Source of the DNA: an uncultured Oribacterium sp.
GTDB lineage: Bacteria > Bacillota > Clostridia > Lachnospirales > Lachnospiraceae
DNA length: 64,000 bases
Direction of reading: 5' to 3'
Assembly: GCA_946413525.1 (NCBI GenBank)
Contig: CAMKKZ010000004.1
Span: forward strand, 62,001 to 126,000
The notes beneath the pieces are model-generated. The model was not told where the DNA came from and did not search any database. It saw only the letters and a program-made list of their open reading frames with translations. A program made the translations under genes and the position numbers. Below, one piece after another: positions 35,901 through 45,030 of this stretch (positions are counted from its first letter, which is position 1; each line of letters begins with the position of its first letter).

Positions 35901-36332
35901 TTGTCGTGTTTGGCTTGGTATGATATATATACGGAGGTTGAACCATATTACTTAGTGTTTCGATGGTCGAGCTGGTATCTGTGGGGGTGGTGTTTGAAAA
36001 GGAAGGACTTTAGGCTTTTCAAGCTGAACCGCATGGATGGAGTGCAGAAAACGGATAAGAGCTTTGAATGCAGGGGCATGAATTATATTGCCGTGCGTGG
36101 AACCGGTGATTCAAATCAGGAGGATGGAGAATACAAGCAGTCTATCGGTTCTTATGATGATGAGCCGGATACAGTCGCTATGATGCATGAATTCATGGAA
36201 CAGCAGGGTTATGAGCTTGATATTACGGACAAACGCCTTCATCATGAGATTTATCTGAGTGATGCCAGGTAGGCTGCTCCGGAGAAGCTGAAAACAGTGA
36301 TCAGGCATCCGAACAAGGAAAAGGGGAGCTGA
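35901..36332 (+). pseudogene. Fused remnant: WYL-regulator tail plus GyrI-like domain with in-frame TAG
   Basis: The frame reads VEPYYLVFRWSSWYLWGWCL and KRKDFRLFKLNRM, the end of a WYL-domain regulator, then jumps to MNYIAVRGTGDSNQEDGEYK, a GyrI-like small-molecule-binding domain lacking its middle. A TAG at 36270-36272 interrupts it; in the same frame AAPEKLKTVIRHP continues to TGA 36330-36332, as GyrI-like proteins normally end. Two deletions and a nonsense change explain it. The intact radical SAM gene starts four bases later, a pairing common for these families. Confidence 0.75.
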
Positions 36333-36336
36333 TAAA

Positions 36337-37215
36337 ATGCATTTTGTTGACGCAAAGGGGATTCTGACCGGAAGCGGAGGATACTTTGGAATGAACATAT
36401 ATAGGGGATGTACTCATGGCTGCATTTACTGTGACAGTAGGAGCAGGTGTTATCATTTCACGCATCCCTTTGAAGATATCGAGGTAAAGCAGAATGCACC
36501 GGGTCTTCTGGAAAAGGCACTGAAGTCCAAAAGGAAAAAGTGCATGATCGGAACGGGTGCGATGTCGGATCCGTACATGCATTGTGAAGAAGAGTTGCGG
36601 CTGACAAGGCGATGTCTTGAGATTATTCTGGATAATGGTTTTGGAGTAGCTATTCAGACTAAATCTGACCGTATACTTCGGGATATCGATTTGTTATCTG
36701 AGATTAACCGGTCTGCAAAATGTGTGGTGCAGATGACTCTTACTACTTACGATGATGACCTGTGCCGGATATTGGAGCCGAGTGTCTGCAATACAAAGCG
36801 ACGGATCGAGGTGTTAGAAGAAATGCGTAAGAAGGGTATACCAACGATTGTTTGGCTAACGCCGATTCTGCCTTTTATCAATGATACAGAAGATAATGTT
36901 ACGGCGATTCTGAATGAGTGCGTCAGGGTTGGTGTAAAGGGCGTTATCGATTTTGGTATGGGGCTGACGCTTCGTGAAGGTGATCGTGAATATTATTATT
37001 CAGCGCTTGATAAGCATTTTCCTGGAATGAAAGAACGATATATCAAACGATATGGGAATGCTTATGAATTACCAAGTCCGAATGCAAAAGAATTGTTGGA
37101 GATATTTCAGAGAATCTGTAATAATAATGGAATCCTGTCAACGCCGGATGATTGTTTCCGATTTATGCAGGAACTGCCGGATAAGTATCCGCAGATGAGT
37201 ATATTTGATCTGTAA
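36337..37215 (+). CDS. SPL-family radical SAM protein
   Basis: A 292-residue radical SAM enzyme. GCTHGCIYCDSRS provides the CxxxCxxC cluster motif near residue 28 (GMNIYRGCTHGC). CMIGTGAMSDPYMHCEEEL and IQTKSDRILRDIDLL follow as in spore-photoproduct-lyase-like proteins. ATG 36337 lies after AAGGGGAG. The SPL-like group outside sporulation genes has no settled role; the true spore photoproduct lyase is longer. It precedes a YoaP-like acetyltransferase, suggesting a small transferred cassette of stress or small-molecule functions. Confidence 0.85.
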   Translation: MHFVDAKGILTGSGGYFGMNIYRGCTHGCIYCDSRSRCYHFTHPFEDIEVKQNAPGLLEKALKSKRKKCMIGTGAMSDPYMHCEEELRLTRRCLEIILDNGFGVAIQTKSDRILRDIDLLSEINRSAKCVVQMTLTTYDDDLCRILEPSVCNTKRRIEVLEEMRKKGIPTIVWLTPILPFINDTEDNVTAILNECVRVGVKGVIDFGMGLTLREGDREYYYSALDKHFPGMKERYIKRYGNAYELPSPNAKELLEIFQRICNNNGILSTPDDCFRFMQELPDKYPQMSIFDL

Positions 37216-37234
37216 AGCGAAGGAGGCTGATCAT

Positions 37235-37981
37235 ATGGAGTACATCAGGGTAACAAAGGATAATTTGGAAGAGGAACACATTTGCTGTGCGATTTCGAAC
37301 AACAAGGATGTACAGGTATCTTCAAAGAAGGCTTGGCTTGCTGATAGGTTTGATGAAGGACTTGTTTTTCTGAAGAGCGTGGAACGCGGCAAGTGCTTTA
37401 TTGAATATATCCCGGCAGAAAATGCCTGGATTCCGATCGAAGCGGATGGGTATATGTATATTGACTGCCTGTGGGTGTCCGGGTCTTTCAAAGGACATGG
37501 ATATTCCACAGATCTGCTTTCTGCCTGTATTGAGGACAGTAAAGAAAAAGGCAAGAAGGGTCTTTGTATTTTATGTGCAGCAAAGAAGAAGCCATTTCTG
37601 GCTGATCCAAAGTTTCTTAAGTACAAGGGCTTTGCCACATCTGATGAGGCGGATAACGGAATTCAGCTATGGTATTTACCTTTTGACGAGAAGGCGGGCA
37701 CACCACGATTCAAAGATTGCGCCAAGCATCCGCATATAAAAGAGAAAGGCTATGTTTTGTATTACTCGAGCCAATGCCCTTTTAATGCAAAGTATGTTCC
37801 AGTCTTGAAGCAGACTGCTGAGGAAAATGGTATTCCGTTCCGTGCGATTCATATAGAGAGCAGGGATGAAGCTCAGAATGCTCCGACTCCAATCACGAAT
37901 TATGCTCTGTTTCATGATGGACAATATGTTACAAATGAGCAGATGAACGATAAGAAGTTCTTAAAGCTGGTCAATGGATAG
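37235..37981 (+). CDS. YoaP-like GNAT acetyltransferase
   Basis: A 248-residue protein. The N-terminal half is a GNAT fold (YIDCLWVSGSFKGHGYSTDL supplies the acetyl-CoA loop), and the C-terminal half from about residue 165 (YVLYYSSQCPFNAKYVPVLK) is the thioredoxin-like YoaP domain with a single Cys in place of CxxC. ATG 37235 follows AAGGAGGC; the preceding TTG lies inside the radical SAM gene. Substrate unknown. Base composition is lower in G+C than the flanking clusters, fitting transfer as part of this islet. Confidence 0.85.
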   Translation: MEYIRVTKDNLEEEHICCAISNNKDVQVSSKKAWLADRFDEGLVFLKSVERGKCFIEYIPAENAWIPIEADGYMYIDCLWVSGSFKGHGYSTDLLSACIEDSKEKGKKGLCILCAAKKKPFLADPKFLKYKGFATSDEADNGIQLWYLPFDEKAGTPRFKDCAKHPHIKEKGYVLYYSSQCPFNAKYVPVLKQTAEENGIPFRAIHIESRDEAQNAPTPITNYALFHDGQYVTNEQMNDKKFLKLVNG

Positions 37982-37993
37982 GAGGAAAATGGT

Positions 37994-38257
37994 GTGGCAT
38001 CAACGAAAGAATATATGGATTTTGTCTTGGAGCAGATGTCAGCACTTGATGAAGTTGGCTTCCAGGCGATGATGGGAGAATATATCCTTTATTATCGCAG
38101 CAGAGTGTTCGGCGGCATTTATGATGATAAGCTTCTGGTTAAGCCTGTTCCGGCGGCGGTGAAGCTGAACCCACGGCGCATATCGTTTAAACTCTTGTAT
38201 ACTTCGGAAGCTCAGAATGAAGCATGGCGGCTAAAACAAAACGCAGGTTTAGAATAG
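37994..38257 (+). pseudogene. TfoX/Sxy N-terminal domain protein, truncated
   Basis: From GTG 37994 (GGAGG eight bases upstream) the frame reads YMDFVLEQMSALDEVGFQAM and IYDDKLLVKPVPAAVKLNP, a good match to the first 60 residues of TfoX_N proteins. The usual ending with the conserved L-P-Y-E-G and V-D-N region is replaced by unrelated sequence and a TAG after 87 residues, where 105-115 is normal. A deletion or frameshift near 38170 is the likely cause. It may still make a short product. Confidence 0.6.
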
Positions 38258-38266
38258 TCAAGAATT

Positions 38267-38294
38267 TTGACAGGGGCTTAAGGACGACTAAAAT
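38267..38294 (+). promoter_or_regulatory. Promoter candidate for the AAA/DUF4143 gene
   Basis: TTGACA at 38267-38272 and TAAAAT at 38289-38294, with 16 bases between; TATAAT at 38294-38299 is an alternative with a long spacer. A direct repeat TTTAGAATAGTC lies on either side (about 38248 and 38303). Confidence 0.5.
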
Positions 38295-38335
38295 ATAATC
38301 TGGATTTAGAATAGTCGATATTAAGGGGGCACGCT

Positions 38336-39567
38336 ATGGCATACATTGAAAGAGCAATTACTTCTATCCTGAAAAGCAGAGTTTCATCCAGTAAATGTCT
38401 GCTTCTTACCGGAGCAAGGCAGGTGGGGAAATCTACAATTATAAAACATGTATTTCCGGAATATAACAGAGCGGACTTTGATGATCGTCTGACGAGGCTG
38501 CAGGCCAGGGAAGAGCCGAAGCTGTTTTTTATGAATAATCCAAGGCCGCTGTTTATTGATGAGGTACAGAAAGAGAATAGCATTCTTGAAGAGATTTAAT
38601 TGATTGTAGACAACTCCGATACAAGAGGTAATTTTATCTTGTCAGGTTCCGGAAAACTTGAATTTATGAAAGGAATGAGTGAATCTCTTGCGGGCAGGGT
38701 ATCTGTCATGGAACTTGCGGGATTGTCAATGCGAGAAATTAAAGGGGTCAATTTCAATCGCCATTTTATTCCGACCGAAAACTACCTTGAGGAAAGAGAG
38801 AAATGCATTAAGTCTTATTTCGACATTTGGAATATTATTCATAAAGGTTCTTATCCGGAAGTTTATGATGTGGAAAGGGAGTGGCAGGATTTTTATTCTT
38901 CCTATGTTGCGACTTATCTGGAAAGAGATATTAATGAGCTGATCGCTGCAGACAGTCTGACATTCACAAAGTTCATGACATCCGTGGCTGCCAGAAGCGG
39001 GGAAATGCTTAATTATGCCAGTATGGCCGGTGAGGTTGGCGTCAGTGAACCAACGATAAAAAATTGGATTTCCGTTTTGGAACGTACGGGCATTATATAC
39101 ATACTGCAGGCATACAGCGCAAGCGCTTTAAACAGAGCAATCAGGGCTCCGAAAATATATTTTAGAGATACGGGACTTGCCTGCTATCTGACGAGGTGGC
39201 TGACTCCGGAAGCATTGAAGAATTCGGCAGTAGCGGGAAGCATGTTTGAAACATTTGTGGTATCAGAAATACTGAAGACCTACAGCAATGAAGGAAAAGA
39301 TTACAAATTCTGTATCTTTTATTACAGGGGCAAGGACAAGAGGGCATCCGGTGAGAATGAGATCGATCTGATTATCGAAGAAAACGGGATTCTGTACCCC
39401 GTGGAAATCAAAATGACAGGGAATCCCAAAGCGGCTATGGGAGGAACGAATCAGGTTCTCGATAAAATCCCGGATAAGAAGCGTGGTATGGGAGTGATTC
39501 TGTGTCTGATTGAAAAAAAATATATCTCAGCGAGAATCTGATAGCTTTGCCGGTGGAATATATATAG
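38336..39567 (+). pseudogene. AAA ATPase with DUF4143 domain, broken by TAA and a frameshift
   Basis: The frame opens with Walker A LLTGARQVGKST (about residue 22) and Walker B PLFIDEVQ, typical of the AAA_14/DUF4143 proteins linked to mobile DNA and some toxin-antitoxin-like loci. TAA at 38597-38599 replaces a codon in the usual EEI-x-LLVDN stretch; the same frame continues with VDNSDTRGNFILSGSGKLEF through the whole DUF4143 domain. Near the end an A8 run at about 39509-39517 shifts the frame: the shifted frame reads IYLSENLIALPVEYI, the normal family ending, to TAG 39567. Two lesions make this a pseudogene, barring sequencing error. Confidence 0.8.
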
Positions 39568-39809
39568 ATTTATATCATGCTGTTTGCAAGCGCAGCGCAA
39601 AAGAGGGAGAAATTTCCGATATAATCTGCTTAACGGATTGCCGGATTGCTGAATTTTGTATATAATCGCGGTAAAATCCACATTTTCCGAAGCAGAGATA
39701 GGTCAAATAGGTATTTGAAAAATCCGCAACCGGATAGAATGATTTTTCGTTGCTTTGTTTTTTAAAAAGTGGGCTGTCGTTTTGTGATAAATGGGAGGGA
39801 GCTTCGAGT

Positions 39810-41027
39810 ATGAAAAATCGGTTCTGCATGAAAAGGCTTTTTTTTGTCCTGCTGCTTGGGCTGTCCATATGCTGTGCCCTTTCCGGCTGTCATGGACCGC
39901 AGTATACGGAGGAGGAAAAAGAGGAACTGGAGAAACGAGGCGAGGCCCTGATGCGGGCATGGCTGGATGAGCATGTGGAAGATGTCGGAGCGCTCACCGC
40001 GGAAGCCGATGTCTATAGGTATCCGAGCGGACCGCATTTACTGACGGACTTTGTCGCGGGAAGCTTTGCGGAGGGCGGGAAGGTCAGGGACTATCTTGTC
40101 AATACCAAAACATCTGCAGTCTATCTGATACATGACGGCACGCTGCTGTCCGGGGTGTGCCTTGATTATGCTTTTGAAAAGCTGGGGCTTGAAAGTCTTC
40201 GCGGGGATTGCCGGGTTATCGACCATGCGGCGGTCCTGTGGCTTCCGGATCGGGGGAACAGCTACATGGGCGTGGAGAATGTTGAGAACGGAGTCTGGAT
40301 GCCGGGAGAGCTGGTCCTGTCCCTGGAAAAGGCGGAGGAAGGAGCCGGAGGTGAAGATGGAAATGAGGAAGAACTTGAGCTTCTTGAAGCCTTCGTCCGT
40401 TCGCCCGACAAGAGGGAAGCAATCGAGTATGGAGGCACTATCCTGGTGCCGGAGGAGGTTAATCTGGAGAAATTCGGCATGGCGTACTGGTTGAAACAGA
40501 AGGAGGAAAATGGCATCGTCTTTGAAAATTTTTATCTTTCAGACGCCTTTGAGAATATCTCGACATACAGGCGCCGGGCAAGCTATGAACGATACTGCTT
40601 CCGGGAAATAGAGGATCCGGACATTCGCATATTTATGAGGGACATTTATTGGGTGGAGAAAAACGGCAAAAACGGAATTGAAGTCGTCGAGGGAAAGGAA
40701 AGCGATCTTTCCGACCTCAAGTTTAAAAAGACGGAAAGCGGTTATCTGGTCACTTTTACGGACTATGACCACATATTTGATTTTTCCATTTATGCCGATG
40801 AAGGATCGGATTTCCTGAAGCATGAGTACCACAGCCATGAGGATCGGGAAGCCTACCTGAGCCCCGGCTCCACGATCGGAGGGGACAAATATTTTGAAAA
40901 GGACTTGTACTGGAAAAAAGCCAAAGAGGGCGGATATGTCCTGGCAAATGAGGATGGAACCAGAAAACTGTTCTTTGGGGGAGAGGAACTGATCCCCAGA
41001 GACGAAAGGCAGCAGGAAGCTTCATGA
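39810..41027 (+). CDS. Unknown lipoprotein
   Basis: A 405-residue secreted protein. Residues 1-28 form a lipoprotein signal peptide ending in lipobox LSGC, so it should be anchored to the outer face of the membrane. The mature part is acidic, with a Glu-rich linker near residue 195 and no repeats; no known domain is recognised. ATG 39810 follows GGGAGGGAG. It is isolated, with 240 AT-rich bases lacking features upstream and 465 downstream, so it is probably a single transcription unit. Function unknown. Confidence 0.8.
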   Translation: MKNRFCMKRLFFVLLLGLSICCALSGCHGPQYTEEEKEELEKRGEALMRAWLDEHVEDVGALTAEADVYRYPSGPHLLTDFVAGSFAEGGKVRDYLVNTKTSAVYLIHDGTLLSGVCLDYAFEKLGLESLRGDCRVIDHAAVLWLPDRGNSYMGVENVENGVWMPGELVLSLEKAEEGAGGEDGNEEELELLEAFVRSPDKREAIEYGGTILVPEEVNLEKFGMAYWLKQKEENGIVFENFYLSDAFENISTYRRRASYERYCFREIEDPDIRIFMRDIYWVEKNGKNGIEVVEGKESDLSDLKFKKTESGYLVTFTDYDHIFDFSIYADEGSDFLKHEYHSHEDREAYLSPGSTIGGDKYFEKDLYWKKAKEGGYVLANEDGTRKLFFGGEELIPRDERQQEAS

Positions 41028-41492
41028 AATGACAATCAGATAATAGGACAATAATTCGTTAAACAGGCGTTAAAACGAATGCAAAAATTGTGACAATGCA
41101 TAATAAAAGGGGTATTATTCAATTGAAAAATCTAAATATAATCCAATTGTTTTGTGAAAATAAACATGATAAAATAATAATCCATTTAAGAAATTATCAT
41201 TTTCAATATACTTTCGAGCATTTTTCCTGGAGAAGTCAGTGAGGTAAAGTGAAGGTATAGGAACGTCTGCCGAAGCGACAGAGCTTTTGTTTGCATGGGA
41301 AAGGAAACGGATATTACTAAAAACGCGCTATTGAGTAATATTCTCCTCCTTTTCTTTTTTGCATAGATACATCGGCGTGTCAATCGTAGTGATCAATTTG
41401 CCCAGATTGTTCTAATTGTTCCAATTGCCTTGATCTGGGTGCCTGAAAAACCGTTTCTGACTATTGGTGATTTTTAAGAAAGGAAAACGCCT
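41028..41492. other. AT-rich intergenic region
   Basis: No supported gene in 465 bases. A small inverted repeat ATATTACT...AGTAATAT lies near 41310-41342, followed by a pyrimidine-rich stretch (possible weak terminator), and CCCAGAT...ATCTGGG brackets about 41400-41440, just upstream of the adhesin gene. The promoter for that gene should lie here but was not located with confidence. Confidence 0.4.
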
Positions 41493-43949
41493 ATGAAGAA
41501 TATGAAAAAAGGAAAGAAAAAGAATTGGGGCAGGGTTGCGCTCCTGACCGCCCTCCTCATGTTCGGCACTTCCATGCTGACTGCTTTTGCGGAGGATGCG
41601 GCGGGGGAAGATCCCGGGGAGGATTCTGCTGTCCAGACTGTCATTGAGCAGTTGGAAAGCATTGACTCCCTGCAGTAGATGCAGGATAAGAGAGGCGAGT
41701 TTGCGCTTACATTGGAAGAAGCCAACGCGATGATAAACAATGGTGACAGCACTGCCGCTATTGAAAAGACTATAGCCTATGAATCCTACGTACGGGAAAT
41801 GCAAAATCAGAGGTTGGCAGCCAGGACCGCCTATGAAGATCTGACGGAAGAGCAGAAGAATGGCGTAGATCCGGAGCTTGTGGCGAAGCTGTATGATGAG
41901 TTGGAAACAACATACGATTTCACAACAGAATTCACGATCGTAAAGAGCACAAATGAATATTCATATCAGATTATTGCTGAAAAAAATAAGCCTAATTCTT
42001 ATGAACTGAGTCAGTGTTTTACCGGGGAAATGCCTTTCATTGCGATTCTGGCAGATTCAAGCGGTGACGCGACAAAATGGCATTTGGATAAGCCATATGA
42101 TCCGGAAGGCGGCAACAGCTATGACCTTGCGTATTGCTGTGATGTGGAATGGAGTCCAAAGGATTCACAGCATTACAAGCGGATGAACCTGGAGGACAGT
42201 GATTACTATGGAAAGACAGCCGCTAAGAAAATCAGAGCAATCGTTCAGTCTTCCTATCCTTTTGTCAGCCTGGAAGAAATGAAAGCAAATCTCAAAAATG
42301 ACCTGGATGAGGATTTCGTGGATTCCCTGACGAGAGGGGACATCATCGCAAGCGTACAGGCCGCTATATGGGCTTATGCCAATAATGGTTTGGAAGAAGG
42401 GAAAGGAAATATCATTGACTTCAGAGGAACTTATGATATGAAGAACAGTACCTCTGTAAGGCCTATGCACGATTTTCGGAACGAGCTTTGGGATTATTGG
42501 AGCGTAAAACCAAAAAGCTACAGAAGAGGGACTTTGCCGACGCTGGTCTATGAAAATGCCTCCGCTTCCAAGCGGGTCAACACGCTTACACATTATCTTT
42601 GCGGTCTTCCCGGGGTTGAGGCACCGGAGGATCAGTTCGTAATATCGGACGCAAAGATCACTAGGGCCAGGCTGCTCACGACCTCAAAAGAAAACGAATA
42701 TGAGATTGGGATGTATGTCCTTCTGAATGGAGGGGCTGAAACAGATGATCTGACGATCAAGGTCACATGCACACAGAAAGACGGAACCATTACATCCCGG
42801 GGATCTTTCGTTGCCAAAGGAATGAAAACCCAGGTGAATTACCGCGCGAAATATGGGGATACAGTTCGTGTCGAGGTTGAAGGCACGCAGGAACTGCCTA
42901 GGGGCGTATATTTTTATTGGCCCGAGGGGGATAGTCGTGATAGCTCTCAGGCGCTGGTCGGCGTTGCTCAGGGAAAGACCAGGGTGCGCGCGGAAGAAAG
43001 CTTTTTGTTTGATGAGGACATCACGAAGGGGATTCGGATTCATAAAAGCGCAAAGACAGGCGACAAAAATACGGATCTGCCGTTAGAAGGGCTTTATTTC
43101 GATATTTATCAGATCCCGGAGGGTGAGTCTGCTTCTACCGGATCGGAGCCCACGGCGGAGGAAATCGAAAAATTTGCCGTAGAAGGAAATCTTGCAGGTA
43201 CCGTAACGACCGATAATACCGGATACGCAAAGCTTCAACTGGATAACAATGGAAAATATCTCGTGGTGGAACGAGCGGATGAAACGAAAATAAAGGCTCC
43301 GGCGGATCCGTTTTATTTCATGATTCCTTCGCCTGAAATTGACGAGGAAGGACATCCTCTGGTTGATGATGACGGGATTACGATCATGAATGACATTGTA
43401 TCCGTCTATCCGAAAAACGAACCTGTCCCGCCGCCAGATACACCGCCTGTGATTCCTCCCCCACCGAAGGATGTAACCGGAGGTTTCTCAATCATAAAGC
43501 TGGATTCCGTTACGGAAGAAGCCCTGGAGGGCGCGGAGTTTGAGCTTTACCGTCTTGCTACGGAAGCGGATGATGAGGGAACAAGGAGGACGGTGACAAT
43601 CGATGAAGCTTCCTATTCAGTGGTTTCAATGGGCACAACTCTCACTACGGACGCGGATGGGAAGGCATCGGTGACGGATCTTCTGTGCGGCACCTATTTC
43701 CTGGAGGAGACAAAGGCTCCGGAGGGCTATGAACTGCTTGAAGAGTTTGTCAAGGTTGAAGCTGTTTCTGACGCGTTGAAGGCTGATCCGGTTCCGTTTG
43801 AAATCTATAATAACGAAGGATCCTTCCTTCCTTCGACAGGTGGCATGGGTACCGGGATTTTCAGAGTTTTGGGATGCATGCTGCTACTTCTGGCAGGACT
43901 GGCTGTATTGGAGAAACGATTTTCCCTGCGGGCTATTCGTCAGGACTGA
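41493..43949 (+). pseudogene. Thioester-domain LPXTG surface adhesin with in-frame TAG
   Basis: The frame starts with a basic N-terminus and hydrophobic signal peptide (ALLTALLMFGTSMLTAFA), then meets TAG at 41676-41678 after IEQLESIDSLQ. The same frame continues from the next codon (ATG) for 756 residues. The continuation carries a thioester domain (Cys in AYCCD at about 42135, Gln in VQAAIW at 42357), a proline-rich linker, a SpaA-like domain (GFSIIKLDSVTEEALEGAEF) and a sorting signal LPSTGG (43827-43844) with a membrane helix and basic tail. It would bind host or plant surfaces covalently if exported. The stop separates the export signal from the adhesin, so the gene is broken unless TAG is read through. 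Confidence 0.85.
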
Positions 43950-44043
43950 TCATCATGATTATCAGGATGATTTAGAGGAAATTGCTATTCAAAGATAAAA
44001 ATGCTGAGTACGTTCAGCTAAAAGGAATCGTGGAATAACAAGA

Positions 44044-44085
44044 CTCCCGGTTATCGGTATAAAGCCGATGGCCGGGAGATTTACG
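44044..44085 (+). terminator. Terminator after the adhesin gene
   Basis: CTCCCGGTTATCGG pairs with CCGATGGCCGGGAG (two G-U pairs) around TATAAAG at 44044-44078, followed by ATTTACGTATTT. Confidence 0.7.
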
Positions 44086-44178
44086 TATTTGGCTGAAATG
44101 ATTGGTTGTAATCATCGGGTTTGTTAATATTATTGAAAGCATAGAAAATATATTGTATTATAGTAATATAAAGTAGTA

Positions 44179-44317
44179 AGCCGTTTTGCCCCGCGCGCGG
44201 TCCACTATGTCAGAACTCTGAGCGGCCAAATCCCACTCTGATAGATGAGCCGTTTTGCCTCGCAGGCGGTACGCTATGTCAGAATTCAGAGTGGCCCAGG
44301 TCTGCTCTGATAGATGA
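44179..44317 (+). repeat. Two 69-bp direct repeats upstream of the Rrf2 gene
   Basis: Copies at 44179-44247 and 44248-44317, each starting AGCCGTTTTGCC and containing CTATGTCAGAA and CTCTGATAGATGAG. Each copy also has a CTCTGA/TCAGAG inverted pair. The second ends at the Rrf2 ribosome site, so they are candidate operators for autoregulation, or simple duplications. Confidence 0.7.
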
Positions 44318-44328
44318 GGTGAAGTACA

Positions 44329-44766
44329 ATGAAGATTTCCACAAAGGGCCGTTACGCGCTTCGGATGCTGATTGATCTTGCTGAGCATCGGGGCAAAGGT
44401 TTTATTTCCTTAAAGGAAATTTCCGAACGTCAAAAGATTTCAAAAAAATATCTGGAGCAGATCATTCCTATTTTTAACAAAACAGACGTCCTGCGGGCAA
44501 ATCGCGGTTCACAGGGCGGATACATGCTTGCAAAGGATCCGGATCAATATACCGTTGGAGAGATACTGCGCATTACAGAGGGGTCGCTTTCCCCGGTGGA
44601 TTGCGTGGATCAGGGTTCCGCTCTTTGTGAACGCAGCGTGGACTGCCCCACCCTTCCGATCTGGACAGGGCTTGCCCGGCTTATTAATGAATATCTTGAT
44701 GGCATTACCCTGCAGGATATACTGGATCAGCGGCATGATCAATATGTGAATGACTATGTTATATAG
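44329..44766 (+). CDS. Rrf2 family transcriptional regulator (IscR/CymR-like)
   Basis: A 145-residue regulator. MKISTKGRYALRMLIDLAEH and the helix-turn-helix ISLKEISERQKISKKYLEQI are typical of Rrf2 proteins, and ANRGSQGGYMLAKDP is the wing. Three cysteines (DCVDQGSALCERSVDC) lie at about 92, 100 and 106, as in Fe-S-binding IscR-type members; CymR proteins do not use such a cluster. It converges with cysK, so control of cysteine or Fe-S metabolism is plausible. Confidence 0.92.
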   Translation: MKISTKGRYALRMLIDLAEHRGKGFISLKEISERQKISKKYLEQIIPIFNKTDVLRANRGSQGGYMLAKDPDQYTVGEILRITEGSLSPVDCVDQGSALCERSVDCPTLPIWTGLARLINEYLDGITLQDILDQRHDQYVNDYVI

Positions 44767-44771
44767 TCAGT

Positions 44772-44824
44772 TAAAATGCGGCAATACCTGGGCGCATTGC
44801 GCAGGCATTGCCGCATTTTATTCG
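44772..44824. terminator. Bidirectional terminator between rrf2-type gene and cysK
   Basis: Arms TAAAATGCGGCAATACCTG (44772-44790) and CAGGCATTGCCGCATTTTA (44802-44820) pair with one mismatch around an 11-base loop, with T-rich sequence on one side and A-rich on the other. Confidence 0.85.
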
Positions 44825-45012
44825 TGAGGCCTCTCTTGTTGTTTGAGAAATTTCAATTATTCACGAGTCTTCGATTAATCTGCCAGGCTTTAAATATTTG
44901 TGGACTTAATTTGTGAGGCCTCTGTTGTTATTTGATGAATTTATGATTATTCACGAGGCTTCGATTATCTGTGAGGCTTCGATTATCTGTGAGGCTTCAA
45001 TTATTTGCGGAT
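44822..45012. repeat. Direct and short tandem repeats downstream of cysK
   Basis: Two related units of about 60 bases, starting GTGAGGCCTCT at 44824 and 44914, each ending in TTATTCACGAG and CTTCGATTA. After the second, a unit like TGAGGCTTCGATTATCTG is repeated in tandem about three times (44957-45010). No spacers of the CRISPR type and no gene. Confidence 0.7.
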
Positions 45013-45030
45013 TCAAATCGCGGGATGGAT

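Larger units (their letters stand above)
43950..44328 (+). other. Intergenic region with terminator and paired 69-bp repeats
   Basis: No gene in 379 bases. It holds the terminator at 44044-44085, AT-rich sequence, and two 69-base direct repeats ending at the ribosome site (GAGGTG) of the Rrf2 gene. Confidence 0.6.

Noticed and set aside
41676-41678. TAG as a recoded (pyrrolysine or suppressed) codon
   Set aside because: Other genes here end in TAG (for example at 5050 and 28127), and no pyl genes are seen. A plain nonsense mutation is simpler, though suppression is not excluded.
44822-45012. Possible CRISPR array
   Set aside because: Units are contiguous or irregularly spaced with no unique spacers, and no cas genes are present.
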